From contig CAZOMY010000001.1 in the NCBI GenBank assembly GCA_964581115.1, positions 1 through 64,000 of the forward strand: DNA of 64,000 bases, given 5' to 3'. A program made the translations under genes and the position numbers. Positions 9,324 to 17,707 of this stretch are shown here, piece after piece. Each line of letters begins with the position of its first letter. Position 1 is the stretch's first letter. The notes beneath the pieces are model-generated. The model was not told where the DNA came from. It ran no database searches and saw only the letters and a program-made list of their open reading frames with translations. Origin of the DNA: 2-02-FULL-55-14 sp964581115 (GTDB taxonomy: Bacteria; Bacteroidota; Ignavibacteria; UBA10030).

Positions 9324-10445
9324 ATGAAACGTCGGACCCTGTTGTTCGCCCTGATCTCCTCGATTGCGGCGGTGACATTCACGGTCACGTGCCAGCGACC
9401 GGCCGCGGAATTCGCGATCGCAAAGCCGGGATACGAGTATGCATTTCCGCGTGACCATGCCGCTCATCCGTCGTTTCAGACCGAATGGTGGTACTACACC
9501 GGTCATCTCAAGGACACAAAAGGAGGCTCCTACGGATTTCAGCTCACGCTCTTCCGGCACGCACTCAAGCCCCACGACCCGCGCTCCGCGACCGGGACGG
9601 CGGGCGACCAGGTGCTGTTCGGCCATGCTGCCATCACGAACGAAACGCGGGGCACCTTCCGCTATCAGGAGGTCATCAGCCGGGGGAGCCGCATCGACAA
9701 TGCCGGCTCGCGAACGGACATCTATCGGACGTGGATCGATGAGTGGGTGGTGGAGGGTCTGGGCCGATTCCATCACCTTCAGGCGCTGACCGATTCCATG
9801 TCGCTCAATCTCATCTTCGAACCGTTGAAGGCTCCGGTGATCCACGGCGTGAGCGGCGTGAGTCGAAAAGGAGAGGAGGCCTCCAACACGTCGCACTACT
9901 ACTCGATCACCCGTGCCTCGGTTGAAGGGGTCATCATGGACGAGACCGAGGCGAAGAGCGTGACGGGCGAGGCGTGGCTCGATCGAGAGTGGAGCACGTC
10001 GTCCATGTCTCCGGGTCAGGTCGGGTGGGACTGGTTCTCCGTGCAGTTGGAGACAGGGGAAGAGCTGATGCTGTACCGAATGCGACGCGCCGACGGGACG
10101 CAGGATCCCCATTCGAGTGGAACGTTCGTCGACGGGGGCGGAAGTGGCACACACCTGGAACCTGTCGATTTCGTCATCACTTCCGACCGCACCTGGCGGA
10201 GCCCGGCTAGCGGTGCCGAGTATCCGTCTTCATGGACGATCGAGATCCCGAAGCGAGCTCTCACGTTGCGCGTTCGCCCGACGGTCGCTGAGCAGGAGCT
10301 GCGGACGGAGGAATCGAGCCGCATTACGTACTGGGAAGGGAGCGTTCGGGTGGAAGGCGCGCGCAGCGGTCAACCCGTTCGCGGCCGCGGTTACGTCGAA
10401 CTGACCGGTTATGCGGCGCCGTTGACGTTGTCGGCAATGCCCTGA
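9324..10445 (+). CDS. AttH-like (CrtC/lipocalin-like) exported protein
   Basis: 373 residues starting with a basic then hydrophobic export signal ending near TVTCQ, a poor but possible lipobox. The mature part has the family hallmarks: EWWYYTGHL at the start, FGHAAITNE, GEAWLDREWS, and GWDWFSVQL followed by a second beta-barrel half. This family includes AttH of the Agrobacterium attEFGH operon and carotenoid 1,2-hydratase CrtC; AttH-type members are thought to bind or modify lipids in the periplasm. It sits 12 bases after the permease with GAGGA upstream, so the three genes form one operon. The lipid substrate is an inference. Confidence 0.9.
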   Translation: MKRRTLLFALISSIAAVTFTVTCQRPAAEFAIAKPGYEYAFPRDHAAHPSFQTEWWYYTGHLKDTKGGSYGFQLTLFRHALKPHDPRSATGTAGDQVLFGHAAITNETRGTFRYQEVISRGSRIDNAGSRTDIYRTWIDEWVVEGLGRFHHLQALTDSMSLNLIFEPLKAPVIHGVSGVSRKGEEASNTSHYYSITRASVEGVIMDETEAKSVTGEAWLDREWSTSSMSPGQVGWDWFSVQLETGEELMLYRMRRADGTQDPHSSGTFVDGGGSGTHLEPVDFVITSDRTWRSPASGAEYPSSWTIEIPKRALTLRVRPTVAEQELRTEESSRITYWEGSVRVEGARSGQPVRGRGYVELTGYAAPLTLSAMP

Positions 10446-10447
10446 CC

Positions 10448-10476
10448 TTGCCCGGAGGGGGAATTCTGGGTATGTT
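10448..10476 (+). promoter_or_regulatory. Promoter of tRNA-Leu
   Basis: TTGCCC (10448-10453), 17 bases, TATGTT (10471-10476), starting three bases after the stop of the AttH-like gene. The transcript would begin near 10483, about 70 bases before the mature tRNA end. Confidence 0.6.
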
Positions 10477-10553
10477 TAGGTGCGTCACGCGTACGTGAAG
10501 AGCAATAAGACGTCACAAGTCACGTCCGCACGAAGATGTAGAGAACGTGACAG

Positions 10554-10642
10554 GCCGAAGTGGCGGAATTGGCAGACGCGCTGGACTCAAAATCCAGTAC
10601 GGCTCACACCGTGTGAGGGTTCGAGTCCCTCCTTCGGCACCA
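10554..10642 (+). tRNA. tRNA-Leu (anticodon CAA), CCA encoded
   Basis: The acceptor strands GCCGAAG (10554-10560) and CTTCGGC (10632-10638) pair perfectly. The anticodon arm is CTGGA, loop CTCAAAA, TCCAG, giving CAA. A long class II variable arm (GGCTCACACCGTG) and the T-arm motif GGTTCGAGTCC follow. Discriminator A and CCA (10639-10642) are present in the DNA. Everything from the D-arm onward recurs at 10910-11054 in a broken copy, and a GIY-YIG gene lies between the two. Confidence 0.97.
10565..10640 (+). repeat. Copy 1 of the tRNA-Leu 3' duplication (inside the intact tRNA)
   Basis: This 76-base stretch from the D-arm to the discriminator region is repeated at 10910-11054 with nearly identical sequence apart from two insertions and one substitution in the anticodon loop (CTCAAAA to CTCACAA). 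The layout resembles attL/attR of elements that integrate into a tRNA gene and rebuild it. Confidence 0.85.
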
Positions 10643-10661
10643 GCGCAATGTGGGGGGAGCG

Positions 10662-10910
10662 ATGTTCTGGGTTTACGCACTACTTTCGCTGCTGGATGGA
10701 ACCATCTATGTTGGCATGACCGAAGACTTTCAACGGCGTTGGAAGGAGCACACGTCCGGAAAAGTACGCTCGACTCGGAGTTGTCTACCTTTGCGAGTGA
10801 TCTACTTGGAACACGTTGTGAATAGACGCCAAGCGAGGCAGCTCGAGAAGTATCTGAAGAGTGGTGATGGCCGACGGTTTCTAGCCGAGCGAGTTCGCCT
10901 TGGGGGATAG
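10662..10910 (+). CDS. Small stand-alone GIY-YIG endonuclease-like protein
   Basis: 82 residues covering one complete GIY-YIG domain and little else. The motif pair is FWVY (residues 2-5) and IYVG (15-18); the catalytic arginine is Arg25 or Arg26 in FQRRWKEH; the metal-binding glutamate is Glu62 in ARQLEKYLKSG. The group is the short YhbQ/UPF0213-like family. The ATG at 10662 follows a GGGGGGAG ribosome-binding site; a GTG at 10650 is in frame. The gene starts 20 bases after the tRNA-Leu CCA end and its TAG stop abuts the broken tRNA-Leu copy. Such proteins could nick or cut DNA; a role in mobility of the flanking tRNA repeat is inferred only from position. Confidence 0.88.
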   Translation: MFWVYALLSLLDGTIYVGMTEDFQRRWKEHTSGKVRSTRSCLPLRVIYLEHVVNRRQARQLEKYLKSGDGRRFLAERVRLGG

Positions 10911-11054
10911 GAATTGGCAGACGCGGCACGTGCCTGGTGGTTCTCAACAACGTGCCAAGCTGGACTCACAATCTTGCCACGTTTTCGAGCTCGATCTGAG
11001 CACGTGGCCAGTACGGCTCACACCGTGTGAGGGTTCGAGTCCCTCCTTCGGCAC
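10910..11054 (+). repeat. Broken tRNA-Leu copy (D-arm to 3' end) with two hairpin insertions
   Basis: Aligned to the intact gene, it keeps the D-arm segment (10910-10925), most of the anticodon arm (10960-10973) and the variable arm, T-arm and 3' acceptor strand (11009-11054). It lacks the 5' acceptor strand and the CCA. Insertion 1 (10926-10959, 34 bases) and insertion 2 (10974-11008, 35 bases) flank the anticodon arm. The inverted repeats GGCACGT/ACGTGCC (10925-10931, 10950-10956) and GCCACGT/ACGTGGC (10976-10982, 11002-11008) would each fold as a 7-bp hairpin. Without a 5' acceptor it cannot be a normal tRNA; it reads as an attR-like remnant. Confidence 0.85.
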
Positions 11055-11290
11055 GGAACATTGTAAATTGTCAAGTGGAGATTGACGCGTGAAGGCTCAG
11101 AACGTTGGAAGAGCCAGGTCGGCCGAAGCGCGAAGGTTGCATGGCCGGCGTCAGCCCCTTTCACACGTGCCCAAGTTCGAGGCCTTGATACCGTCAAGTT
11201 CCATCCTTGAGTTGTCATTCTCAATTTTCATTTTCCAATTTTCAATTTCCAATGTCACCGGGGAGCGTCCGTTGATGTAACACTGCTACG
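11055..11290 (+). other. Intergenic region with an AT-rich, TTTTCA-repetitive tract
   Basis: No gene is visible. Positions 11209-11262 form a strikingly AT-rich, pyrimidine-biased tract with repeated TCAATTTTC/TTTTCCA words, in sharp contrast to the GC-rich surroundings. No TTG-17-TAnnTT promoter is found in front of the gene at 11291, so its promoter is unidentified. Confidence 0.5.
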
Positions 11291-14200
11291 ATGCGTGCGA
11301 TCACTCCTCAGCCGTCCCCGGCCGTCTTCGTAGCAGCCGTTGTCGCGATTCTCTTTTCGTCGAACCTCCGGGCTCAATCCTCCGGCCGCCGGGTCGACAC
11401 CCTGCGATTGAGTCCTCCTGATTCGGTGTTGGTCCTCTCGTCTCGTTTTCTTCAGCGAAGTTCCGTCGTCGTCGACGTGGAAGGCGTTGGCATTCTGCGA
11501 GACGGGATTGACATGAGTGTCGACGCCGTCCAGGGCCGCATCATTCTTCTTCCGTCACTTCGAGTCCGTCTGGAAGGCCGCTCCGACATTCAGGCTGTCG
11601 TCCAGTTCCGCTCCCTGCCGTTCTCGCTTCGTGAGCGATACGCCACGCCTTCCGCCGAGCGTATCACGAGCGCCGGCCGGCCTGTTGTCATCCCGGCTCG
11701 ACGGCCGGACGTCAACGACAGCGAATGGTTCGGCCGCGGATTACAACGTTCAGGCACGATCGTCCGTGGCCTCAGCGTCGGCACGAACCGCGATGCGTCG
11801 CTGACCTCGGGTCTTCGGCTTCAGCTGTCCGGGAGTCTCGCGCAAGACGTCAACGTCGTGGCGGCGCTCAGCGACGAGAACTCCCCTTTGCAGCCCGAAG
11901 GGACCACGCAGACCCTCCGCGAGGTCGATCGTGTCTTCATCGATATCACCGGACGGACCTACGGCATCACCCTCGGCGACCTGGTCTACGCACGTCCCGC
12001 GCAGAGCAGCGGATCCTTCGGAGCGGTCTCCAGAAAGTTCCAGGGCGCACACGCCTTGCTGCGTGAACAGACCCTCGGGATGGAGAAGATCCGCGCCACG
12101 GTCGGCGTCGTGGTCGCCAGCGCACGCGGCAAATTCCATACGGTGCGCTTTCAGGGTTCCGAAGGGAACCAAGGACCGTATCGGCTGACGGGGAAGAACG
12201 GCGAGCCCCGCGTCGTCGTGATCGCCGGTTCGGAGCGCGTTTCGATCAACGGCGAATCGATGGTGCGCGGCGAGATCCAGGATTATGTCATCGACTACGC
12301 CTCCGGCGAAGTGGTGTTCACGTCGAAGCGTCCGATCACGTCGGCCTCGCGCATCGTGATCGACTTCGAGTATGCCGACCGTCAATATGCGCGTAACGCG
12401 GTCGGCGCCTCGTTCGACGCTGTGTGGCGCGACAGCTCTGTCGTCGTGAACGCCGCGATCCTTCAGGAGGCCGATGACCCCGATGCACCAATGGACCTCG
12501 GTCTCACGGACGAGATGCGTGACATCCTCAGGACCAGCGGCGCCGATCGGTTCAAGGCATCGCTTTCGTCCGTGCGCGACCTTGGGATCGACTCGACGTC
12601 GGGTAGGGCCGCCGGGCAGTATATTCGCGTCGACACGACCTTGCACGGACGTCCGATCACGATCTACCGATATGCCCCCGGTGATCCCGCGGCATTCTAC
12701 GCCGTTACGTTTTCGCCGGTAGAGCGTATGCCGTCGGATTCAGCCGGATATGTCCGCATCAGCTCCGGCGAGTATCGATTCGCCGGCATCGGCGTCGGCA
12801 CCTACCTTCCGGTTCAATTCATTCCGCTGCCGCAGTTGCAGCGGACAGCACATGCGACCGTTCGGATCCGGCCGGTGTCTGGCGTGACGCTTCTCGCGGA
12901 TGTGGCCGGCAGCGTCTTCGACCGCAATCGGCTTTCCTCGCTGGACGACGCCGGGACCGGCGGGGATGCTCAGGCTTTTGGCCTCGATGCGAACAGCGGC
13001 CGCATTCGGTGGGGTGGGATCGACCTTGGGCACGCGACACTGTCGCTCTCGCGGCGTGTCGTTGCTGCGTCATTCGTCTCGCCTGATCGCATCGACCCGG
13101 CTGAGTACGAACGGCAATGGGACCTTTCGGGTCCTCGAACGGTGGATGAGCTCAGACACGAAGCGCGCATCGCTTACGATCCTCGTTCCTGGGTACGGGC
13201 AGAAGGTTTCACGGGGACGGTCGAACGCGCGGGAGAGGCCAGGTCGTCACGATCCGGCGCAAAACTGACGCTCGACGATCTGTCAGGGGCGGCCGTCACG
13301 GGAGAAACCGAACGCGTCGCCCGCGACCTTTCGGCGCTGAACACGCGCTCAGTCTGGCTTCGGCACGGTGTGGTCGGCTCCATGGCCGTCGACGACTGGC
13401 GGCCGGGTCTGCGGATGACGGTCGAGGACCGGATGGATCGTTTTGCGCCTTCTGACTCGGTTCTTGACGGTAGCTTCCGCATCATGGAGTGGGCGCCGCA
13501 TCTCTCGTGGCAACCTGCACGGTCGTTCGCAGGGCGGGTGGAGTTCCAGGTCCGCTCGGAGGACAGCGCCTTCGCGGGGGTTCGCCGCCATGCATCGGAT
13601 GTACTCACGCAATCCTACTCCGCCGAAGTGCGTCCATGGGAGACGGTCCGGTCGGACCTGTCGCTTCACATCCGCCGAACCAACTTCACCGATGAATTCC
13701 GTCGAAGAGGCAACGGCGACGCCACGACGCTTCTGATGCGGTCGCACACCCGAGCCAGCACCTCCGATCGTGGACTGGATGGCGACCTGCTGTATGAATT
13801 CTCCAATCAACGCTCGGCGCGATTGGAACGGGTCTTCATTCCCGTGGCGCGAGGGTCCGGCAACTATCGGTACGTCGGAGATTCGAACGGCAACGGGATC
13901 GCCGACGAGGCAGAATATGCGTTGGTCCGGTTCGACGGCGACTTCGTCGCGTTCCTGATACCGGGTGAGGCGCTTGTGCCGGTGAACGACGTGAAGGCGT
14001 CAGTCCGGGTGCGCTGGAACGCCACGCGCTCGATCGGTAGGCACGCCCCGGCCTGGCTTCGGGCCCTTTCGACGGAGACCTTGCTGCGTGTCGAGGAGCG
14101 GAGTTCCGATCCGCATCCGTCGAACGTTTATGCGCTGCGCTGGGGCACGTTCCTGGCGAGTGCCACGACATTGGCGGGCCAACAACTGGTGACGCAGGAT

Positions 14201-14833
14201 GTTCATGTATTTGAGGGCGACCCGGCGTTCTCCGTCCGTGCACGCATCGTGGAGCGAAGGGCGTTGACCCAGCTGGTCTCGGCTCCGGAGCGGGCATACG
14301 GCAACGAGCGCTCACTGAGGATACGGAATCGCTGGAGTGTTGACCTGGGACAGCAGACGGACCTGTGGGTACGTCGCGACCGTATGCTATCGAACGGAGC
14401 CAATCCGCGCGAGCGCGATATCACAGCGGTGGGCGGCGCGGTGGACATGACGATGCGGCTTGACCGTCAGTGGGAGGCGGGGTGGTCGATCGGGCTGGCA
14501 TCAAACGCCGACCGCCGGTCGGGCACTGTCGTGGAGGCCACTACCAACGAACAGGCCCTGCGGTTGACCTTTGGCATGCCGATGGCCGGTCAGATCCGCG
14601 GCGAGGTCCGGCGCGAAGAATCGACGATCGCCTCGTCGACGGGGCTCCTTCCCGCTCATCTTCCCTATGAATTGACCGATGGCAAGGCCGTCGGCCGATC
14701 GTGGCTCTGGCGTCTCTCGGGAGACCTGCAGGTCACGTCGCTGATCCAGGTTTCTGTCGGGTATTTTGGCCGGCAAGAGGGGGGCGGACCCACCGTCCAC
14801 ACTGCCCGCGTCGAAGCGAGGGCTGTCTTCTGA
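11291..14833 (+). CDS. Large outer-membrane or surface protein, uncharacterised
   Basis: 1180 residues with an N-terminal signal peptide (FVAAVVAILFSSNLRAQ, cleavage near residue 29). The first 350 residues contain compact conserved stretches (RGLSVGTNRDASLTSGLRL, GNQGPYRLTGKNGEP, and DYVIDYASGEVVFTSKRPIT, which runs into SRIVIDFEY) that recur in large uncharacterised proteins of Chlorobi/Ignavibacteria-like bacteria. The long C-terminal part alternates short amphipathic strands with Arg/Asp turns, as expected for an outer-membrane beta-barrel, though the terminus VEARAVF is only partly like a barrel end. No enzyme motif is seen. It is transcribed alone, between the tRNA-Leu element and acs. 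Function unknown. Confidence 0.85.
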   Translation: MRAITPQPSPAVFVAAVVAILFSSNLRAQSSGRRVDTLRLSPPDSVLVLSSRFLQRSSVVVDVEGVGILRDGIDMSVDAVQGRIILLPSLRVRLEGRSDIQAVVQFRSLPFSLRERYATPSAERITSAGRPVVIPARRPDVNDSEWFGRGLQRSGTIVRGLSVGTNRDASLTSGLRLQLSGSLAQDVNVVAALSDENSPLQPEGTTQTLREVDRVFIDITGRTYGITLGDLVYARPAQSSGSFGAVSRKFQGAHALLREQTLGMEKIRATVGVVVASARGKFHTVRFQGSEGNQGPYRLTGKNGEPRVVVIAGSERVSINGESMVRGEIQDYVIDYASGEVVFTSKRPITSASRIVIDFEYADRQYARNAVGASFDAVWRDSSVVVNAAILQEADDPDAPMDLGLTDEMRDILRTSGADRFKASLSSVRDLGIDSTSGRAAGQYIRVDTTLHGRPITIYRYAPGDPAAFYAVTFSPVERMPSDSAGYVRISSGEYRFAGIGVGTYLPVQFIPLPQLQRTAHATVRIRPVSGVTLLADVAGSVFDRNRLSSLDDAGTGGDAQAFGLDANSGRIRWGGIDLGHATLSLSRRVVAASFVSPDRIDPAEYERQWDLSGPRTVDELRHEARIAYDPRSWVRAEGFTGTVERAGEARSSRSGAKLTLDDLSGAAVTGETERVARDLSALNTRSVWLRHGVVGSMAVDDWRPGLRMTVEDRMDRFAPSDSVLDGSFRIMEWAPHLSWQPARSFAGRVEFQVRSEDSAFAGVRRHASDVLTQSYSAEVRPWETVRSDLSLHIRRTNFTDEFRRRGNGDATTLLMRSHTRASTSDRGLDGDLLYEFSNQRSARLERVFIPVARGSGNYRYVGDSNGNGIADEAEYALVRFDGDFVAFLIPGEALVPVNDVKASVRVRWNATRSIGRHAPAWLRALSTETLLRVEERSSDPHPSNVYALRWGTFLASATTLAGQQLVTQDVHVFEGDPAFSVRARIVERRALTQLVSAPERAYGNERSLRIRNRWSVDLGQQTDLWVRRDRMLSNGANPRERDITAVGGAVDMTMRLDRQWEAGWSIGLASNADRRSGTVVEATTNEQALRLTFGMPMAGQIRGEVRREESTIASSTGLLPAHLPYELTDGKAVGRSWLWRLSGDLQVTSLIQVSVGYFGRQEGGGPTVHTARVEARAVF

Positions 14834-15047
14834 TCCGCAGGCTTCATCGGAATTCGACCTGCTCTGTCATGCCTTGCCCGCATGCCTCTCCTGCTTGACT
14901 TTCATAGACCTGTGTGGAGCAGGGCGACTGTGATGTGCGCAACGTCTCAATGCGAACAACAGCTGTTGGACCTTGATCAGCGCGCATTCGCGGTGGGTGT
15001 TCGTCAAAGGCGCGTCCCGTTCAGGAAAGATCCTCGACGTTGTAGCA
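14834..15047 (+). other. Intergenic stretch with no recognised feature
   Basis: About 210 bases between the large surface protein and the acs promoter. I see no gene, no strong hairpin with a T-run and no repeat. Confidence 0.4.
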
Positions 15048-15076
15048 TTGCCTTTCCGCGCAGGATTCGCTAGGTT
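15048..15076 (+). promoter_or_regulatory. Promoter of acs
   Basis: TTGCCT (15048-15053), 17 bases, TAGGTT (15071-15076). The ATG at 15123 lies 46 bases after the -10 box, a normal leader length. Confidence 0.55.
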
Positions 15077-15122
15077 TCCCCTCCGCTCCGTCGCACATCG
15101 TTCACCATTTCCACTGGTTCGC

Positions 15123-17096
15123 ATGGCACGACGTCAGAAACCCTCCACGTCGGTGGACATCAATTCACTCCTGACCGAGAATCGTGTCTTCAAGCCCACG
15201 GCGTCATTTGCCAAAGAGGCGACGATCAGCTCGTTTGCGCAGTATCAGAAGCTGCACCGCGCCGCGCTCAGAAACCCGGAAAGGTTCTGGGCCTCCATTG
15301 CGTCCGAACTGGTCTGGTTCAAGAAGTGGAACCGCGTCCTGGAGTGGAAGCTACCGTTTGCCAAGTGGTTCGTGGGCGGAAAAACGAACGTTAGCACGAA
15401 CTGCCTCGACCGCCACCTCACGACCTGGCGAAAGAACAAGGCGGCCATCATCTGGGAGGGGGAACCGGGCGACACGAAGACGCTCACCTATCAGGAGTTG
15501 CACCGCGAGGTCTGCAGATTCGCCAACGTACTTAAGAAGCTGGGAGCCCAGAAGGGCGATGTCGTTGCGATCTACATGCCGCTCGTGCCGGAGCTGGCCA
15601 TTGCCATGCTGGCCTGCGCCCGCATCGGCGCGACGCATTCCGTCGTCTTCGGCGGGTTCAGTTCGCACGCACTTGTGGACCGCATCAACGACGCGCGGGC
15701 ACGCTTTGTGGTCACGGCCGACGGCGGATACCGGCGCGGATCGGTCATTCCGCTGAAGACAAACGTCGACGAGGCCCTCAGAAACACGCCGAGCGTTCAA
15801 TCCGTTGTCGTTCTGAAACGCACCGGCACCGAGGTGCACATGGAGCCGGGCAGGGATTTCTGGTGGGACGGCCTGATGGAGACCGCCGCCGACGTTTGCG
15901 AGGCCGAAAAGCTCGACTCGGAGCATCCGCTCTTTATTCTATACACCAGCGGGAGTACCGGAAAACCCAAAGGGGTCCTGCATACCACGGGTGGCTATCT
16001 GACCGGCGTCACGATCACATCCCGTTGGGTGTTCGACCTGAAGGACACCGACACCTACTGGTGTACGGCCGACATTGGGTGGGTGACAGGGCATTCGTAT
16101 GTCGTCTACGGTCCGCTGGCCAACGGAGCGACGACCGTGATGTATGAGGGGGCGCCCAACTGGCCGGAGCCCGACCGTTTCTGGCGCATCATCGACCGTT
16201 ACAAGGTCAACATCTTCTATACCGCACCGACGGCGATCAGGGCGTTCATTCGCTGGGGTGAACAGTGGCCGCTGAAGCATGATCTCTCTTCCCTCCGGCT
16301 TCTGGGCACGGTGGGCGAGCCGATCAATCCCGAGGCCTGGATGTGGTACCACCGCATCATCGGCAAGGGGCGCTGTCCGATCGTCGATACGTGGTGGCAA
16401 ACCGAGACAGGGGCGATCATGATCTCCCCGTTGCCGGGAGCGACGCCGCTGAAGCCCGGTACGGCAACGCTGCCGTTCCCCGGCATCGACGTTGCCGTCG
16501 TCACGAAGCACGGAAAGCCGGTCGCGAAGGATCAGGGCGGATACCTGGTGGTGCGCAGGCCATGGCCGGCGATGCTCAGGAACATCTACGGCGACCCCGA
16601 GCGGTTCAAGAAGCAATACTGGAGCGAGATCAAGGGGATGTACTTCACGGGAGACGGGGCGCGTCGCGACAAGGACGGCTACTTCTGGATCATGGGCCGG
16701 GTTGACGACGTTATCAACGTTGCAGGCCACCGGCTCGGAACGGCCGAGGTCGAGAGCGCACTGGTCAGCCATCCGGCGGTGGCCGAAGCCGCCGTCGTCG
16801 GCAAACCCGACGAGTTGAAAGGATCGGCGATCTGTGCCTTCGTCACGCTGCAGGCCGGGCGCCAGCCGAGCCCGAACCTGAAGGAAGAACTGCGCCAGCA
16901 CGTCGTGCACGAGATCGGAGCCTTGGCGCGGCCCGATGAGCTCCGTTTCTCCGATGCGTTGCCGAAGACGCGGAGCGGTAAAATCATGCGACGTCTCCTG
17001 CGCGAGATCGCCTCAACCGGCGCCGTGTCGGGTGATACGACCACGCTGGAGGATTTCACCGTCCTTGAACGTCTGCGAGCAGGGGAGGAGGAATAA
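15123..17096 (+). CDS. acs: Acetyl-CoA synthetase (AMP-forming)
   Basis: Activates acetate to acetyl-AMP and then acetyl-CoA in the cytoplasm. The 657-residue length is typical of Acs (about 650). Motifs of the ANL superfamily are complete: P-loop YTSGSTGKPKG near residue 280, WWQTETGA (acetyl pocket), the TGD of YFTGDGARRDKDGY, the hinge MGRVDDVINVAGHR, and the catalytic/acetylatable lysine in TRSGKIMRRLLR near the C-terminus. The ATG at 15123 is chosen because upstream in-frame codons precede or overlap the promoter. The lysine in SGKIMRR is the usual site of acetylation control. An alkyltransferase gene follows 39 bases later, possibly co-transcribed. Confidence 0.97.
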   Translation: MARRQKPSTSVDINSLLTENRVFKPTASFAKEATISSFAQYQKLHRAALRNPERFWASIASELVWFKKWNRVLEWKLPFAKWFVGGKTNVSTNCLDRHLTTWRKNKAAIIWEGEPGDTKTLTYQELHREVCRFANVLKKLGAQKGDVVAIYMPLVPELAIAMLACARIGATHSVVFGGFSSHALVDRINDARARFVVTADGGYRRGSVIPLKTNVDEALRNTPSVQSVVVLKRTGTEVHMEPGRDFWWDGLMETAADVCEAEKLDSEHPLFILYTSGSTGKPKGVLHTTGGYLTGVTITSRWVFDLKDTDTYWCTADIGWVTGHSYVVYGPLANGATTVMYEGAPNWPEPDRFWRIIDRYKVNIFYTAPTAIRAFIRWGEQWPLKHDLSSLRLLGTVGEPINPEAWMWYHRIIGKGRCPIVDTWWQTETGAIMISPLPGATPLKPGTATLPFPGIDVAVVTKHGKPVAKDQGGYLVVRRPWPAMLRNIYGDPERFKKQYWSEIKGMYFTGDGARRDKDGYFWIMGRVDDVINVAGHRLGTAEVESALVSHPAVAEAAVVGKPDELKGSAICAFVTLQAGRQPSPNLKEELRQHVVHEIGALARPDELRFSDALPKTRSGKIMRRLLREIASTGAVSGDTTTLEDFTVLERLRAGEEE

Positions 17097-17135
17097 GCAG
17101 GAGGGGGCATCACCGCATTCATCGACCGGATCTTT

Positions 17136-17645
17136 ATGCGACATCTCCAGTGGTCCTCGCATTCCACCAAGCTCGGCACCGTCTACGTCGCATCGACGGA
17201 AAAGGGGATCTGCAAGATCGCGATACCCGCCGAATCAAAGCGCGATTTCATGGCATGGCTTGAGCGGACGGCCGACGGCGGAACGATCACCGAAAACAGT
17301 CGTCGACACCGTCGCTTCGTTGAGGAATTGAACCGGTATCTTTCACAACGGCTCGTAAAGTTTACGACCCGCCTCGACCCGATCGGAACGGGTTTTCAAA
17401 AGCGGGTGTGGCGAGAGTTGCGGAAGGTACGATACGGCACGACGATCACGTACAAGGACCTGGCCCACCGCGTCGGACGCGTCGGCGCGTTCCAGTCCGT
17501 GGGACGTGCCAACGGAGCTAATCCGTTGCCCATCGTCATTCCGTGCCATCGGATCGTCGGCAGCGACCGCCGACTCGTCGGCTACGCCGCCGGCATCAAG
17601 ACGAAGGAGTTCCTGCTTCGACTTGAGGGCGCTCTGTTGATCTGA
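17136..17645 (+). CDS. ogt: Methylated-DNA-[protein]-cysteine S-methyltransferase
   Basis: Suicide DNA-repair protein that moves alkyl groups from O6-alkylguanine to its own cysteine. Of 169 residues, the C-terminal domain shows the family core: the helix-turn-helix region GTTITYKDLAHRVGR, the asparagine hinge GRANGANPLPIVIPCHRI with acceptor Cys137, and GYAAGIKTKEFLLRLEG closing the domain. The N-terminal third is the poorly conserved ribonuclease-H-like part. It follows acs by 39 bases in the same direction. There is no Ada-type regulatory domain. Confidence 0.95.
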   Translation: MRHLQWSSHSTKLGTVYVASTEKGICKIAIPAESKRDFMAWLERTADGGTITENSRRHRRFVEELNRYLSQRLVKFTTRLDPIGTGFQKRVWRELRKVRYGTTITYKDLAHRVGRVGAFQSVGRANGANPLPIVIPCHRIVGSDRRLVGYAAGIKTKEFLLRLEGALLI

Positions 17646-17678
17646 CCGTCCGGCCTGCTTCCTGAACGCCCGCGCAAC

Positions 17679-17707
17679 TTGCCGGCCGTTCCTTTTTTTG
17701 GTACGTT
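17679..17707 (+). promoter_or_regulatory. Promoter of the PcrA/UvrD helicase gene
   Basis: TTGCCG (17679-17684), 17 bases including a run of seven T, then TACGTT (17702-17707). A start of transcription near 17714 excludes an upstream TTG at 17698 as start codon and supports the GTG at 17770. Confidence 0.55.

Noticed and set aside
10547..10661. Coding start of the GIY-YIG gene inside tRNA-Leu
   Set aside because: A frame does run through the tRNA, but it is not the frame of the GIY-YIG domain. The ATG at 10662 with a strong ribosome-binding site suffices.
10910..11054. A second functional tRNA-Leu or an intron-containing tRNA
   Set aside because: The 5' acceptor strand and the CCA are missing, and the second insert breaks the 3' strand of the anticodon stem. 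The inserts are much shorter than a group I intron, and bacterial tRNAs have no protein-spliced introns.
11121..11130. GGCCGAAGCG, resembling the 5' acceptor of tRNA-Leu
   Set aside because: Only eight bases match (GGCCGAAG) and the following D-arm does not align. Such a short match is likely chance in this GC-rich sequence.
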